Assembly (NCBI RefSeq): GCF_031583595.1
Contig: NZ_CP134145.1
Span: 2,294,001 to 2,358,000, forward strand
Reading direction: 5' to 3'
From: Thalassotalea psychrophila
GTDB taxonomy: Bacteria > Pseudomonadota > Gammaproteobacteria > Enterobacterales > Alteromonadaceae
Length of the DNA stretch: 64,000 bases
Shown here: in pieces, positions 1-8,531 of the stretch
Position numbering within the stretch: position 1 is the first letter of the stretch
Layout: each line of letters begins with the position of its first letter
Notes under the pieces: model-generated
What the model was told of the DNA's origin: nothing
The model's database searches: none
Seen by the model: only the letters and a program-made list of their open reading frames with translations
Program-made: the position numbers and the translations under genes

Positions 1-2
1 TT

Positions 3-782
3 GATGCTAATGGCGTTTCCGCTCAGTGGTTAACTACAACAACAAAACTACAACCACAAAGGGTAATTCTATATTTTCATGGCGGTGGCTTTTGTATACA
101 TATGCCAAAAACTTATAACGCTTTAGTTGCCCAATTATGTCGTAAACTCAATGCTAATGCTTTAGTTCCTGATTACCGCCTTGCTCCAGAACATCCATTT
201 CCAGCTGGCGTGAATGATTGTTATCAAAGTTACTGCTGGTTATTACAACAAGGCTACAAGGCAGAAAATATTATTATTGCCGGTGACTCAGCCGGTGGTT
301 GTTTAACCTTGACTACACTACAAAAAATTCGAGATGCCGGGAAAAGGAAACCTGCAGCGGCTGTGTTGTTATCTCCTGGTACCAATTGCTCTATTGAAGA
401 TCTCATGGCGCTGGAGCCGAACTTAGAGTCAGTCGATCCTATGTTGAACAAGCAATCTCTGGCAGCCATGATTAATTTATATTTACCAAATGAGATTAAT
501 CAGAAAGATCCTTTGATCTCGCCACTATATGCCGACTATAACGGATTTCCACCACTACAATGCCATGTGGGAAGTAACGAGTTGATTTTTAACCATTCAG
601 CAAGTGCGATGAAAAAAGCAGTGGATGCAGGTGTTGAAGCACGATTACATATTTGGAAAGACATGCCTCATGTGCATCCATTATTTTCTTGGTTGCCCGA
701 AAGCAAGCAAGCGATAGATATGATGGTTGAATTTATGGCTAAACATTTGCCTGATAATAACGATGAAATCGCCAACCAATAA
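3..782 (+). CDS. Alpha/beta hydrolase of the hormone-sensitive-lipase family (5' end outside window)
   Basis: The reading frame is open from base 3, so the gene starts before the window. The HGGG oxyanion-hole motif (bases 78-89) lies upstream of the first in-window ATG at 102, so that ATG is not the start. The nucleophile motif GDSAGG follows (Ser about 63 codons after that ATG), then the family motif DYRLAPEHPFPA, an acidic residue in GSNELIFNHS and a late His in MPHVHPLF. This is the carboxylesterase/lipase fold of the HSL type, probably a cytoplasmic esterase for short or medium acyl esters. The substrate is not visible. It lies 190 bp before the large LuxR regulator, which may belong with it. 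Confidence 0.9.
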   Translation, partial: DANGVSAQWLTTTTKLQPQRVILYFHGGGFCIHMPKTYNALVAQLCRKLNANALVPDYRLAPEHPFPAGVNDCYQSYCWLLQQGYKAENIIIAGDSAGGCLTLTTLQKIRDAGKRKPAAAVLLSPGTNCSIEDLMALEPNLESVDPMLNKQSLAAMINLYLPNEINQKDPLISPLYADYNGFPPLQCHVGSNELIFNHSASAMKKAVDAGVEARLHIWKDMPHVHPLFSWLPESKQAIDMMVEFMAKHLPDNNDEIANQ

Positions 783-972
783 TAAAGTCACACAAAAATT
801 ATCAACATATTATTGACACTTATCAAGTTGAAATTGAACAAGTACTGCTATAATCAAACTAGCTAAATGGATAGCAATAAAATTAATTTTAAGTTGTTGA
901 ATGATGAAAATAAATAATGTTTAATTATAGAATAAAAGGTTCACTATTGTTCACTATTTTATGGGATTTTAA

Positions 973-3648
973 ATGTTAACAAGCAATACAATTCCACCAA
1001 AACTTGGTGCTGACACAATAGTTCGAAAACGAATTCTTGATCGGATCAATAATCTACCTTCTCATTGTAAAGTTGTCGTTCTGCAAGCGCCTGCAGGGTA
1101 TGGTAAAACCACTGTTATGCGGCAATACTTTCAGCAACTTAAAGATCAGCAAGAAAATATTGCCTGGCTTACTCTTAGTGAAACTGACAACGATTTAACG
1201 CCTTATTTGCGTAGCCTTTCTCGGTTAGTTAGCCGAGGCCTTGATGACACTTTTGAAGTACCTGAACATTGTGAATCACCATTTCACTGGTTACAGGACG
1301 TCATAGCAAAAGTGCCGAAGCCATTTTATGTTTTTCTCGATGAATTTGAAGTGCTTAATGAACCGGGAGTGATTGAATTTATCAATCGCGGCTTTAAATT
1401 AGTCCCCGCTGATTGTAAAACAATTATCAGTTGTAGGGGCATGCCTGACTTTTCTTTGAGTAGAATGCTGCTCAGTGGCGAAGCTGTAGTATTTAAACAA
1501 GAGGATTTATGCTTTCAAGAAGATGAAGCACAGTGTTTTGTCGACAATAGACTTACGGATGATACCCAACAAGACGTTAAAACGGCCTTTATTTCAGCCA
1601 CTCAACGATGGCCCGCAGCCATGCAGCTGGGCTTCCTTGCGTTTGGTGACTCAAATGTAAATGCCGATAATATCCCTAAACTGCTATTAAACGACCCTTT
1701 GGTATCTGATTATGTTGTGCAAAATGTTCTTTCAACATTACCTGTCGAGCATTCTGACTTTTTACTTACCAGCTGTTGTCTAAATAAATTTGACGTGAGA
1801 ATGTGTAATGCTGTAATTGGCATTGAAAACAGTCAGGAAATACTTCAAGAAATTCTCGCCAAAGGCGTGTTTTTACAACCTATAGATTATCAGCGACAGT
1901 GGTATTCATATCACAAACTATTTGCTGAATTACTACGCCGTGAACTGCAATTAAGCCGTCCAGGATATTATCAGCAAGTTTGTAAAAAAGCGGCAGAATG
2001 GTGTGCGGATAATAGTTATGATGAAGAAGCCATCGAATATGCGTTTGCTGCAGATGAAATTGATTTTGCCTGTTTGATATTGGAAAAGCATTTAGCCAGC
2101 TTGTTGTTTGATGCTCGTATCAATGCAATTACCCGTTGGATCCATAAACTAGAAAATGTCGATCTAATGCGTCATCCCAATATAATTTTTGTTGGCTGTT
2201 GGGCAAATATATTGAATGCTGATATCAGTAATGCCGAACAAAAATTGGCTTTACTCGATGAAATGCCTTCGGAGCAACGCGCAGAGTTACCGTTAATTGA
2301 TGCATACGACATAACCAAACTCTCGTTTTATTTAATGAAAGATGACATACCGGCGTTCAATCAAGCGATTGATAAAGTAGTCAACAATAAGCGCTCAGAT
2401 CATCCGTTTTCGTTATTAGGTTTTGCTAATCTGAATACTTTTAAATTTTTATTAAACGGGAAAGTTGCAAAAGCCGATAAATGGATTAAATCACAATTTA
2501 TGTTGCGTAAAAACAAATCAAACCTGATCAGTGAAGTGTATTTTGATTTCATGTTAAGTTTGATTTATGTGTCTCAAGGTCAGCTAGAGTTAGCATTAAA
2601 AGAGTTGAATAGTACTGAGGCAACATTTATTGACGATATAGCCCGGCTTGGTTTTCATAAAGCGTTGGTGGCACCAATAAGAGCTATGGTGTTGTATGAA
2701 CAAAACGATATCGATAATGCCCTAAGCATTCTTGAGGGCCAAATCACTCATTTAAGGCAATACAAAACCTTAGATTTGGTTGCGTTGACCTATATAACTT
2801 TATCACGTTGTTATGCAACGAAAAAAGATTTTAAAAGAGCAGTGTCTTTACTTGAGGAAGCCGAACGCTGTGGTTATAACGAAGGTTGGTCGCGCTTAGT
2901 TGTTATTGCTCTTTGGGAACAGGTTCGTTTAGCTACCTTAAGCAATAACCTTGTTCATGCTGAGCAGCTACTATTTTCTTTAATGCAGGATGAGTCGTTA
3001 AACAGTATTAATTTAGTTAATTTGATCCCTGCTGATCTTGAACATGCAGATATTACCAAATATCGTCTTAACATTGCACTTAACCAATCTGAACCAAGTG
3101 CGGCACAACTGCTAGCCGATATTGACTTAGCTATTTTGGATTCACGGCATTATCGGGTGCTTAAACTGAAAGTTTTATTAGTTTCAAAGTTGCATTCTGA
3201 AAATAGCCAAGTTAAAGCCGAAGGCTTGTTAAAAGACCTTTTGCAACAATTTGTACCATTGGGTTTTATGCGTAGTTTTATAGATGAAGGGCCAGTAATC
3301 TTTAGTTATATCCAAAATATAGCTAAACAAGGTGGCGAATGTGCCATTATGGCAAAGCAAGTATTAGCATCAGTTGGAGATCAATTTCTTTTACCATCGG
3401 CTACTACAGTTATTGATATTAATAAGGAAGCCAAAACCTCGGTCATTCCATTAATAGAACCGCTAACACAAAGAGAGCTTGAAATTATTTCTTTACTGGT
3501 AAATGGTGAATCAAACCGAAGCATTGCTGACAATCTATTCGTATCAGAAGGTACGATAAAATGGCATTTAGGTAATATTTACGGCAAGTTAGGCGTTAAA
3601 AAACGCACTCAGGCAATGGTGCGGGTAAACGAACTTAAACTGATCTAA
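973..3648 (+). CDS. MalT/AlkS-type LuxR-family ATP-dependent transcriptional regulator
   Basis: This 891-residue protein has the signal-transduction ATPase layout of MalT and AlkS. Walker A is APAGYGKTT at residues 39-47 and Walker B is FYVFLDEFE near 118-126. A long helical TPR-like middle follows, and a C-terminal LuxR helix-turn-helix (about 831-891) begins LTQRELEIISLL. The length matches the known family (MalT about 900, AlkS about 880). Such proteins activate transcription after binding ATP and an inducer. With an esterase upstream and a catabolic island downstream, a role in sensing a hydrocarbon-like or terpenoid inducer is plausible but inferred. A GGGA sequence precedes the ATG by about 8 bases. 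The target promoter is unknown. Confidence 0.93.
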   Translation: MLTSNTIPPKLGADTIVRKRILDRINNLPSHCKVVVLQAPAGYGKTTVMRQYFQQLKDQQENIAWLTLSETDNDLTPYLRSLSRLVSRGLDDTFEVPEHCESPFHWLQDVIAKVPKPFYVFLDEFEVLNEPGVIEFINRGFKLVPADCKTIISCRGMPDFSLSRMLLSGEAVVFKQEDLCFQEDEAQCFVDNRLTDDTQQDVKTAFISATQRWPAAMQLGFLAFGDSNVNADNIPKLLLNDPLVSDYVVQNVLSTLPVEHSDFLLTSCCLNKFDVRMCNAVIGIENSQEILQEILAKGVFLQPIDYQRQWYSYHKLFAELLRRELQLSRPGYYQQVCKKAAEWCADNSYDEEAIEYAFAADEIDFACLILEKHLASLLFDARINAITRWIHKLENVDLMRHPNIIFVGCWANILNADISNAEQKLALLDEMPSEQRAELPLIDAYDITKLSFYLMKDDIPAFNQAIDKVVNNKRSDHPFSLLGFANLNTFKFLLNGKVAKADKWIKSQFMLRKNKSNLISEVYFDFMLSLIYVSQGQLELALKELNSTEATFIDDIARLGFHKALVAPIRAMVLYEQNDIDNALSILEGQITHLRQYKTLDLVALTYITLSRCYATKKDFKRAVSLLEEAERCGYNEGWSRLVVIALWEQVRLATLSNNLVHAEQLLFSLMQDESLNSINLVNLIPADLEHADITKYRLNIALNQSEPSAAQLLADIDLAILDSRHYRVLKLKVLLVSKLHSENSQVKAEGLLKDLLQQFVPLGFMRSFIDEGPVIFSYIQNIAKQGGECAIMAKQVLASVGDQFLLPSATTVIDINKEAKTSVIPLIEPLTQRELEIISLLVNGESNRSIADNLFVSEGTIKWHLGNIYGKLGVKKRTQAMVRVNELKLI

Positions 3649-3655
3649 ATACAAA

Positions 3656-3690
3656 AAGGCTGGTTGCTTAGCTGCGTTTTAACCGGCCTT
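3656..3690 (+). terminator. Hairpin after the LuxR gene
   Basis: The arms AAGGCTGGTT and AACCGGCCTT pair with one T/G mismatch around a 15-base loop, 7 bases after the stop codon. No clear U-run follows, so this is a weak intrinsic terminator at best. Confidence 0.4.
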
Positions 3691-3800
3691 AGGTTATGTT
3701 TATTTGAACATATTCTAAGAAAGATATCCTGTCCTATCCATCGTCCTTTAAGCTCAAATGGTGCTATAGCATATTAAATTAGTAACTTTGATTTATTTAA

Positions 3801-3828
3801 TAAAAAGCCCTCACCTTATGCAAGGGCT
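3801..3828 (-). terminator. Rho-independent terminator of the DUF1254 gene
   Basis: Read on the minus strand, an AGCCCT/AGGGCT hairpin is followed directly by a TTTTTATT run, 27 bases after the stop codon of the gene at 3855-5351. Confidence 0.6.
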
Positions 3829-3854
3829 GGGTTGTTATTTAAGCTGAACTTAAG

Positions 3855-5351
3855 TTATTTCGCTTTCTGGATGCTATCGATCACCCACATTTTAGCGAAA
3901 AACTCAGGCGTTGGTCCATAGGTACGGAAGTATACGAAATAATCAACGCCTTCAGCTGTTGGCACCCAATTGGCTTCGTTTACACCAGCAGGCAAGTTCG
4001 GGCTAAAGGTTAAAGTCACAGAACCATCTTTATTAACGACAATGCCACTATCAGTGCTTGCCACACCCACTTTAGGTAAACCATCCATCCACGTTGCATC
4101 ATTCATGTCATAAGTAATAGCAGACCAGAAGTGTTTGATAGGTGCGTCTTTTGGCACGGTTAGCGTGTAAGTTTGAGACCCATTTAACTGGTCGTTATCA
4201 GCGTCACGATTAGACCCCAGATAAAACGTAGCTGCATCATGGAAGTTCCAATTTTTAGCACTTGAGTACAAAGCATAAAAAGTAGCTGCACGAGAGTCGA
4301 TATCGATATGCGTATTGAAATCATAAGTAAAGTCAGACTCTACCGTTTCCGCAGTAGCGATGAACTGCCATTGGTTAGATGGATCAGGGTAGAAGCTCGC
4401 AGTAATACCGCTGTTGAAGTAAAGCTCTTTCAAGTACTCATGCGCTTCATTTGCAGCCAGTTCAAAAATTTGCTGTTGACGAGCAGTTGGTTTGAACTCA
4501 GCACCTTTTTTAATACCGATTTCGTTCAACAGACCGTACATCGATTTATCTTCTGGCTGGATAACTTCACGTTGAACAACATCATTGAGTTCAGAGAAGA
4601 AACGAGCATCAAAGTGTGGTATGCCATCGACATGTTTGTTAAACATATCAACATGTGAACCAACCTGCTCAGGCTTGTCTAACGGGTAAATTTTAATGTT
4701 CTGTGCCACTTCAGCAGCAGCGGCTAAGTTTTCAGGTGTTTCGCCGCGAATAATAGGACGAATTAAGGCGTAACCTACATTAGATTTCTGCACTAGTACA
4801 CGGTAACCACGCGGGATAGCGCCTTGGTAGCTTTCAGAAATGATAAGGTATTTAGCACCATGTCCACGGTCATAACCTTTTGCACCCACATCTTCCAGTG
4901 GTTTGTGCTGCATGTCCATTAACGTACCGAATAGGTTTACAGTACCACCCGATTTAGGAACTTCAACAACCACTGGCGACTCTTCAACATTCCAGAATGC
5001 CATAACATACGGAGTCGTGTTGTTTGTAGTGGTAGTTTGCAATTTCCAATCTTGTATCTGGCTGTTAAAGAATACCGTGTTGTAATTGGCATTATCAAGA
5101 GCAAACAAACCAGAGCGCATCGCTTCGATATTCATCATGTTCATTGACCAAACAACTGCTTCTGTGGCACGACGATACTGAGCTTTTTCAAGTATAGATA
5201 GGTTTTCAAACTTAGCAGCTTGCACTTGCACTGTAGGCGCTCTTAACTTTTCAGCAATCAGTACTTCTTCAGCTTGAGTACCAGCGAAAGAAGATGCAGA
5301 AAGAAGGGAAGCAGTTAAAGCCGCGATGATAGATTTAGTAAAAGTTTTCAT
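3855..5351 (-). CDS. Secreted DUF1254/DUF1214 protein, copy 1
   Basis: The protein has 498 residues with a Sec signal peptide (cleavage likely near Ala23, ASSFA|GT). The ATG at 5351 is preferred over the in-frame TTG at 5366 because the GAGG ribosome site lies between them. The N-terminal half (for example YRRATEAVVWSM, NNTTPYVMAFWNVEESPVVVEVP) fits DUF1254. The C-terminal half (LTVPKDAPIKHFWSAITYD, YFVYFRTYGPTPEFFAKMW) fits DUF1214. These paired domains are known in periplasmic or secreted proteins without an assigned reaction. It groups with the copy at 41192-42631: both have VWSM/IWSM, TTNNNT-like and ALIRP/SLIRP stretches. It is divergent from a LysR gene, which may control it. Confidence 0.9.
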   Translation of the reverse strand: MKTFTKSIIAALTASLLSASSFAGTQAEEVLIAEKLRAPTVQVQAAKFENLSILEKAQYRRATEAVVWSMNMMNIEAMRSGLFALDNANYNTVFFNSQIQDWKLQTTTTNNTTPYVMAFWNVEESPVVVEVPKSGGTVNLFGTLMDMQHKPLEDVGAKGYDRGHGAKYLIISESYQGAIPRGYRVLVQKSNVGYALIRPIIRGETPENLAAAAEVAQNIKIYPLDKPEQVGSHVDMFNKHVDGIPHFDARFFSELNDVVQREVIQPEDKSMYGLLNEIGIKKGAEFKPTARQQQIFELAANEAHEYLKELYFNSGITASFYPDPSNQWQFIATAETVESDFTYDFNTHIDIDSRAATFYALYSSAKNWNFHDAATFYLGSNRDADNDQLNGSQTYTLTVPKDAPIKHFWSAITYDMNDATWMDGLPKVGVASTDSGIVVNKDGSVTLTFSPNLPAGVNEANWVPTAEGVDYFVYFRTYGPTPEFFAKMWVIDSIQKAK

Positions 5352-5391
5352 TAATAATGACCTCAAATGTTATCAGCTAAGACGTAATTTT

Positions 5392-5408
5392 TTCAAACTC
5401 GTTTTGAA
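5392..5408. promoter_or_regulatory. Possible LysR-type operator in the DUF1254/LysR divergent region
   Basis: TTCAAA and TTTGAA form an inverted repeat of the T-N11-A type expected for LysR boxes, between the divergent starts at 5351 and 5536. This is suggestive only, because such short repeats arise often in AT-rich DNA. Confidence 0.3.
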
Positions 5409-5535
5409 TGAGGCCATTATAAGTACTGAACTTTGAATTTACAGGAATAGGAGGTATTGCCAAAGGTAATAGTCTGTTTACGGCATCACCGATTAAAGCT
5501 AATATATAATCACAAACCATATGATTGGAAGTGTT

Positions 5536-6468
5536 ATGCCAAATAGATTATTAGGCCAATTTAATTTGAATCTATTGAAGGCTTTTTACTTTGTCTACCA
5601 ATATCGTAATATCACCAAGGCAGCAAAACATCTAAACATGACACAAGGGGCCGTTAGTAAAGCATTAAATAAACTACGTTTAGAAATGGATGATCCGCTT
5701 TTTGTGATAACTGGTAAAACATTGGCACCAACGTCTAGAGCTGAACGTTTAGGTGAACAAATAGAGCCATTATTAAATAGCTTAGAAGAATACTGTTTTC
5801 CATCTGAATTATTTGATCCGTTATTGTTTACCGATACGATTAAAATTGCCTTGTCGGGTGGGCTTATAGATAGTATTAGCCCAAGCTTAGTGTCTAAATT
5901 ACATCGTTTGTTGCCTAAAGCACAAATTAAAATTCACCATTGGTCGCAAGCAACCTTAGCAGAATTGGAAAACGGGAATATTGATATCGGTATTAACCAT
6001 TATCCTCTGCCCATTAGTAAAGGTATTCGCCAACTGATGGTAACTCAAGACCCTGCTTGCTTTTTAATGCGTCAAGGGCACCCAATTCTTGAGCAAGAGA
6101 TCACACTTGAGGAGGTCAGTCACTATCAAATGGCGGGAATAATCATTCCTGAATTAACAGAGTATCAAGCGATTGTTCAGACCGAATTAAAATCATTAGG
6201 ACTTAAGTTTGCGTTACGTTCAGAGCATATAGCCAGCTTATTTAAAACCGTGGCTGAAAGTGACCTTCTGTTGATTTCAACTGGGTTAGCTGCCAGTACG
6301 CAAACTGAAAACTTACATAAAGAGATCCCAGAATGGGCGAAAGGACGTTTTTCTGTTTCAGTTGCCATTTACCTGCAACAAATTAAAAGCCAAAACCCTA
6401 TGCATCAATGGCTAGTTAAGCATATAAAACAAGTGATTTTAACTTGTGTTAAGCAAGCGAATATCTAA
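5536..6468 (+). CDS. LysR-family transcriptional regulator
   Basis: The 310-residue protein has a typical N-terminal winged helix (about residues 10-68: LNLLKAFYFVYQYRNITKAAKHL, then MTQGAVSKALNKLR). A periplasmic-binding-like effector domain starts near residue 95. The ATG at 5536 has GGAAG just upstream. The alternative ATG at 5521 has no such site. It is divergent from the secreted DUF1254 protein with 184 bp between starts, the classic layout for a LysR activator and its target. It resembles the LysR at 40069-41001, which also neighbours a DUF1254 gene. The effector is unknown. Confidence 0.9.
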   Translation: MPNRLLGQFNLNLLKAFYFVYQYRNITKAAKHLNMTQGAVSKALNKLRLEMDDPLFVITGKTLAPTSRAERLGEQIEPLLNSLEEYCFPSELFDPLLFTDTIKIALSGGLIDSISPSLVSKLHRLLPKAQIKIHHWSQATLAELENGNIDIGINHYPLPISKGIRQLMVTQDPACFLMRQGHPILEQEITLEEVSHYQMAGIIIPELTEYQAIVQTELKSLGLKFALRSEHIASLFKTVAESDLLLISTGLAASTQTENLHKEIPEWAKGRFSVSVAIYLQQIKSQNPMHQWLVKHIKQVILTCVKQANI

Positions 6469-6578
6469 AACAATGTTTTTTAATCCTCATGCCTATTTTC
6501 AAAGTCGGTAAAAAGATATATTAAAATTTTTTAGTGCCCTAGTCGTTGCTGCCTTCAGTTGTATATAACTCCATTTAA

Positions 6579-6719
6579 TACCAATTTTTATTATTCAGTG
6601 ATAATTCTGTTGCAAAAATAGCGATGCAATTGGGCTATAGTGAATCAGCGGTGTTTATTCGCTGTTTTCAAAAGTGGACAACGATGACGCCATTGCAGTG
6701 GCGTAAGCTGCATCAATAA
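6579..6719 (+). pseudogene. Remnant of an AraC-family regulator (C-terminal helix-turn-helix only)
   Basis: The frame from 6579 to the TAA at 6717-6719 encodes a recognisable second AraC helix-turn-helix: SVAKIAMQLGYSESAVFIRC followed by FQKWTTMTPLQWRKLHQ. It is preceded by an in-frame stop at 6576 and has no start or N-terminal domain, so it is a broken gene of about 46 codons. The ending PLQWRK is like the PLKWRK and PDRWRH endings of the two intact AraC genes beside DUF1254 copies at 43-46 kb. It may therefore be the relic of an AraC partner once linked to DUF1254 copy 1. Confidence 0.75.
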
Positions 6720-6725
6720 AATTAG

Positions 6726-7013
6726 CTAATAAACGAACAAAAAAATCAATATTGCACAGACACCAAAGCACCAAACTTCAAACATCAGCCGTAAAATAAA
6801 TGATGCCGTTTTTATTTCCATAAAATGCAGAATCACCAGACGGATCTTTAAAAAACTTAATAGCAAAATCATCGATGTGATCACATCTGCCGTTAGCCCT
6901 TGCGTTGTATGCCCTAACCACCAAGATGATAAGGTAAAGACAACAAGCAAACTCCAGATAAGTACATCACGGAACATTGTTTTTATCTGATTTTGAACGA
7001 AAAATTTATTCAT
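6726..7013 (-). CDS. Cytochrome c oxidase subunit IV-like / NorF-like membrane protein
   Basis: This protein of about 95 residues has three predicted membrane segments (roughly residues 17-37, 43-64 and 71-95). The middle one carries the SFLKIRLVILHFMEIK pattern typical of the small bacterial oxidase subunit IV and NorF family. The ATG at 7013 lies one base after the upstream subunit III stop, so translation is probably coupled. A longer frame to 7049 would run into that gene and is rejected. No catalytic oxidase subunit I is present in the window, so the partner of this subunit is unclear. It is the last gene of the monooxygenase operon. Confidence 0.7.
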   Translation of the reverse strand: MNKFFVQNQIKTMFRDVLIWSLLVVFTLSSWWLGHTTQGLTADVITSMILLLSFLKIRLVILHFMEIKTASFILRLMFEVWCFGVCAILIFLFVY

Positions 7014-7014
7014 A

Positions 7015-7668
7015 TTATTTAACCAGGTACAGTAACGGAAACAGGGCAATCCATAACAGGTCGACCATATGCCAAATCAAGCCACCACTTTCCAAGTTAC
7101 GGAGATCGGACAGGCTGTAAAAAGGTTTGCGCGATCGTATCCACAGAAAACTTAATACACCTATACCTACCGTTACATGCAGTAAATGAATACCGGTAAG
7201 CATATAGTAATACATAAAAAAATCATCAGAAATGAGAGTATGACCTTGGCTGAACTTTGCACGGTATTCGATCATTTTATTAATCCAGAAAGCCAGGCCA
7301 GTGGCTATCGCTGCCGCTAATAGAACGGAGACAACAGGGGCGGCACCTCGCCTTGCGCGATGCAAAGCTAACACCACAAACAGCGAACCCGATAACAACA
7401 GTAAGGTATTGATGACACCAAAACTTTGGCTGAGCGCGGCCTGGCCCGTTAAAAAAAGGTCTTTGTTGTGGCGAAAATCCCAAGCGTAAGAAACAAACAG
7501 CAATCCAAATAACAACATGTCGCCCAAGACAAACATCCAGATACCCAGCTCGGCCGTATCCTCTGGCTTTAACTTGTCTTCATTGATTGCAGGCTTGAGT
7601 ATGGTGACAGGGGCAGTAAGCTTACCCTGTCTGTTAATCTTTGAAGATGTGTTTAGCGGTTGATTCAT
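7015..7668 (-). CDS. Cytochrome c oxidase subunit III-like / NorE-like membrane protein
   Basis: The 217-residue protein has five likely transmembrane helices and the subunit III signatures [17 protein letters not shown] near residue 42 and [17 protein letters not shown], with a final [18 protein letters not shown] helix. The length (about 200) suits the short five-helix NorE type rather than the seven-helix mitochondrial-like form. NorE proteins accompany nitric oxide reductases or other heme-copper oxidases, but none is encoded here. It starts 3 bases after the preceding gene stop, so it is part of one transcript with the fused flavin monooxygenase. It may serve that redox system, which is inference. 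Confidence 0.8.
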   Translation of the reverse strand: MNQPLNTSSKINRQGKLTAPVTILKPAINEDKLKPEDTAELGIWMFVLGDMLLFGLLFVSYAWDFRHNKDLFLTGQAALSQSFGVINTLLLLSGSLFVVLALHRARRGAAPVVSVLLAAAIATGLAFWINKMIEYRAKFSQGHTLISDDFFMYYYMLTGIHLLHVTVGIGVLSFLWIRSRKPFYSLSDLRNLESGGLIWHMVDLLWIALFPLLYLVK

Positions 7669-7671
7669 AAA

Positions 7672-8415
7672 CTAAGCCAGAACACCTTGTGGAGCGTTGG
7701 AGATTGCACCGAGTTGTTTTCTCTCTGCAATCAACTCACGACTCACCGACTGTATCTGTAGCACTGAAACCATCACAAACCAGGCAAAGAAAACACTCAG
7801 GTTAACCCAGAAGGCAAACAGCCCATTAAGAGCAAAGGGGCCAGATTTAAAGAATACGATGAAGCAGCCGGTTAATGCCAATAGTGCAGACCAAAAACTG
7901 TAGAAAGCAAACCAACGTGGGAATATTTTGATCTCACGACTATCTCCCAATACCGCCAACCCTAAAGCCATATACATCACCGGCATTAAAGTTCCAGGCC
8001 ATAACAGGAATAGAAACGTATAATCGTGAAACGCCCTGGTAATTTCCGCAGGGCCATCAACACGGTAACTTGCAGCACCAAACGGGACAAGAATGACATA
8101 AAGCCCTACGGTCAAGGCCGCAGCGACAAAGGCAAAGGTAATAATTAGGACCGGATTTTTGTTGCCCATACGGCTCATCAAAACCGTGGTTACCGCTGCA
8201 AAAGGAGCATAAAACGCTGCTCCAAATACCATAATAATTAACCCCGCTCGGATGGACATACTATTTTCTTGGTACAACTGCGCGACGGTTTCTGCGCTGG
8301 CTAATGGGTTAATGGGAGCCAGCGATACCGAGCTGGTCAGCAGATAACCGACGACCATCAGTAGGCAGAAAATAGGGCCGGCCCAGGCGCAAAGTTTTAA
8401 ATTGTTGGTATTCAT
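7672..8415 (-). CDS. Polytopic membrane protein of unknown function
   Basis: This 247-residue protein has about six hydrophobic segments (roughly 10-30, 55-82, 88-112, 128-155, 165-190 and 195-220) with short loops and a polar C-terminus. I do not recognise the family. A distant likeness to DUF4386-type membrane proteins is possible but unproven. It sits between the fused flavin monooxygenase and the subunit III-like gene on the same strand, 116 bp after the first and 3 bp before the second. A role beside the redox enzyme, such as anchoring or substrate passage, is only a guess. Confidence 0.75.
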   Translation of the reverse strand: MNTNNLKLCAWAGPIFCLLMVVGYLLTSSVSLAPINPLASAETVAQLYQENSMSIRAGLIIMVFGAAFYAPFAAVTTVLMSRMGNKNPVLIITFAFVAAALTVGLYVILVPFGAASYRVDGPAEITRAFHDYTFLFLLWPGTLMPVMYMALGLAVLGDSREIKIFPRWFAFYSFWSALLALTGCFIVFFKSGPFALNGLFAFWVNLSVFFAWFVMVSVLQIQSVSRELIAERKQLGAISNAPQGVLA

Positions 8416-8531
8416 AGGTTTTGCCTCTTGATGCTAAATTCGCATTTCGCGATGTTATAGTTAAATTAGAAAACCAAAGAGTCATACCCAATTGAAGCCA
8501 GACACTTTGGCGTAAATAAACAAGTAAGTCG

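Noticed and set aside
4308..4658. Plus-strand open frame inside DUF1254 copy 1
   Set aside because: It lies wholly inside a strongly supported minus-strand gene and has no domain or ribosome site. The same applies to 17714-18001 (-), 23792-24097 (+), 29533-29871 (+), 39282-39563 (+) and 54339-54629 (-).
6726..7668. Terminal cytochrome oxidase operon
   Set aside because: Only subunit III-like and IV-like genes are present. No subunit I with heme ligands or subunit II with a copper site is encoded in the window.
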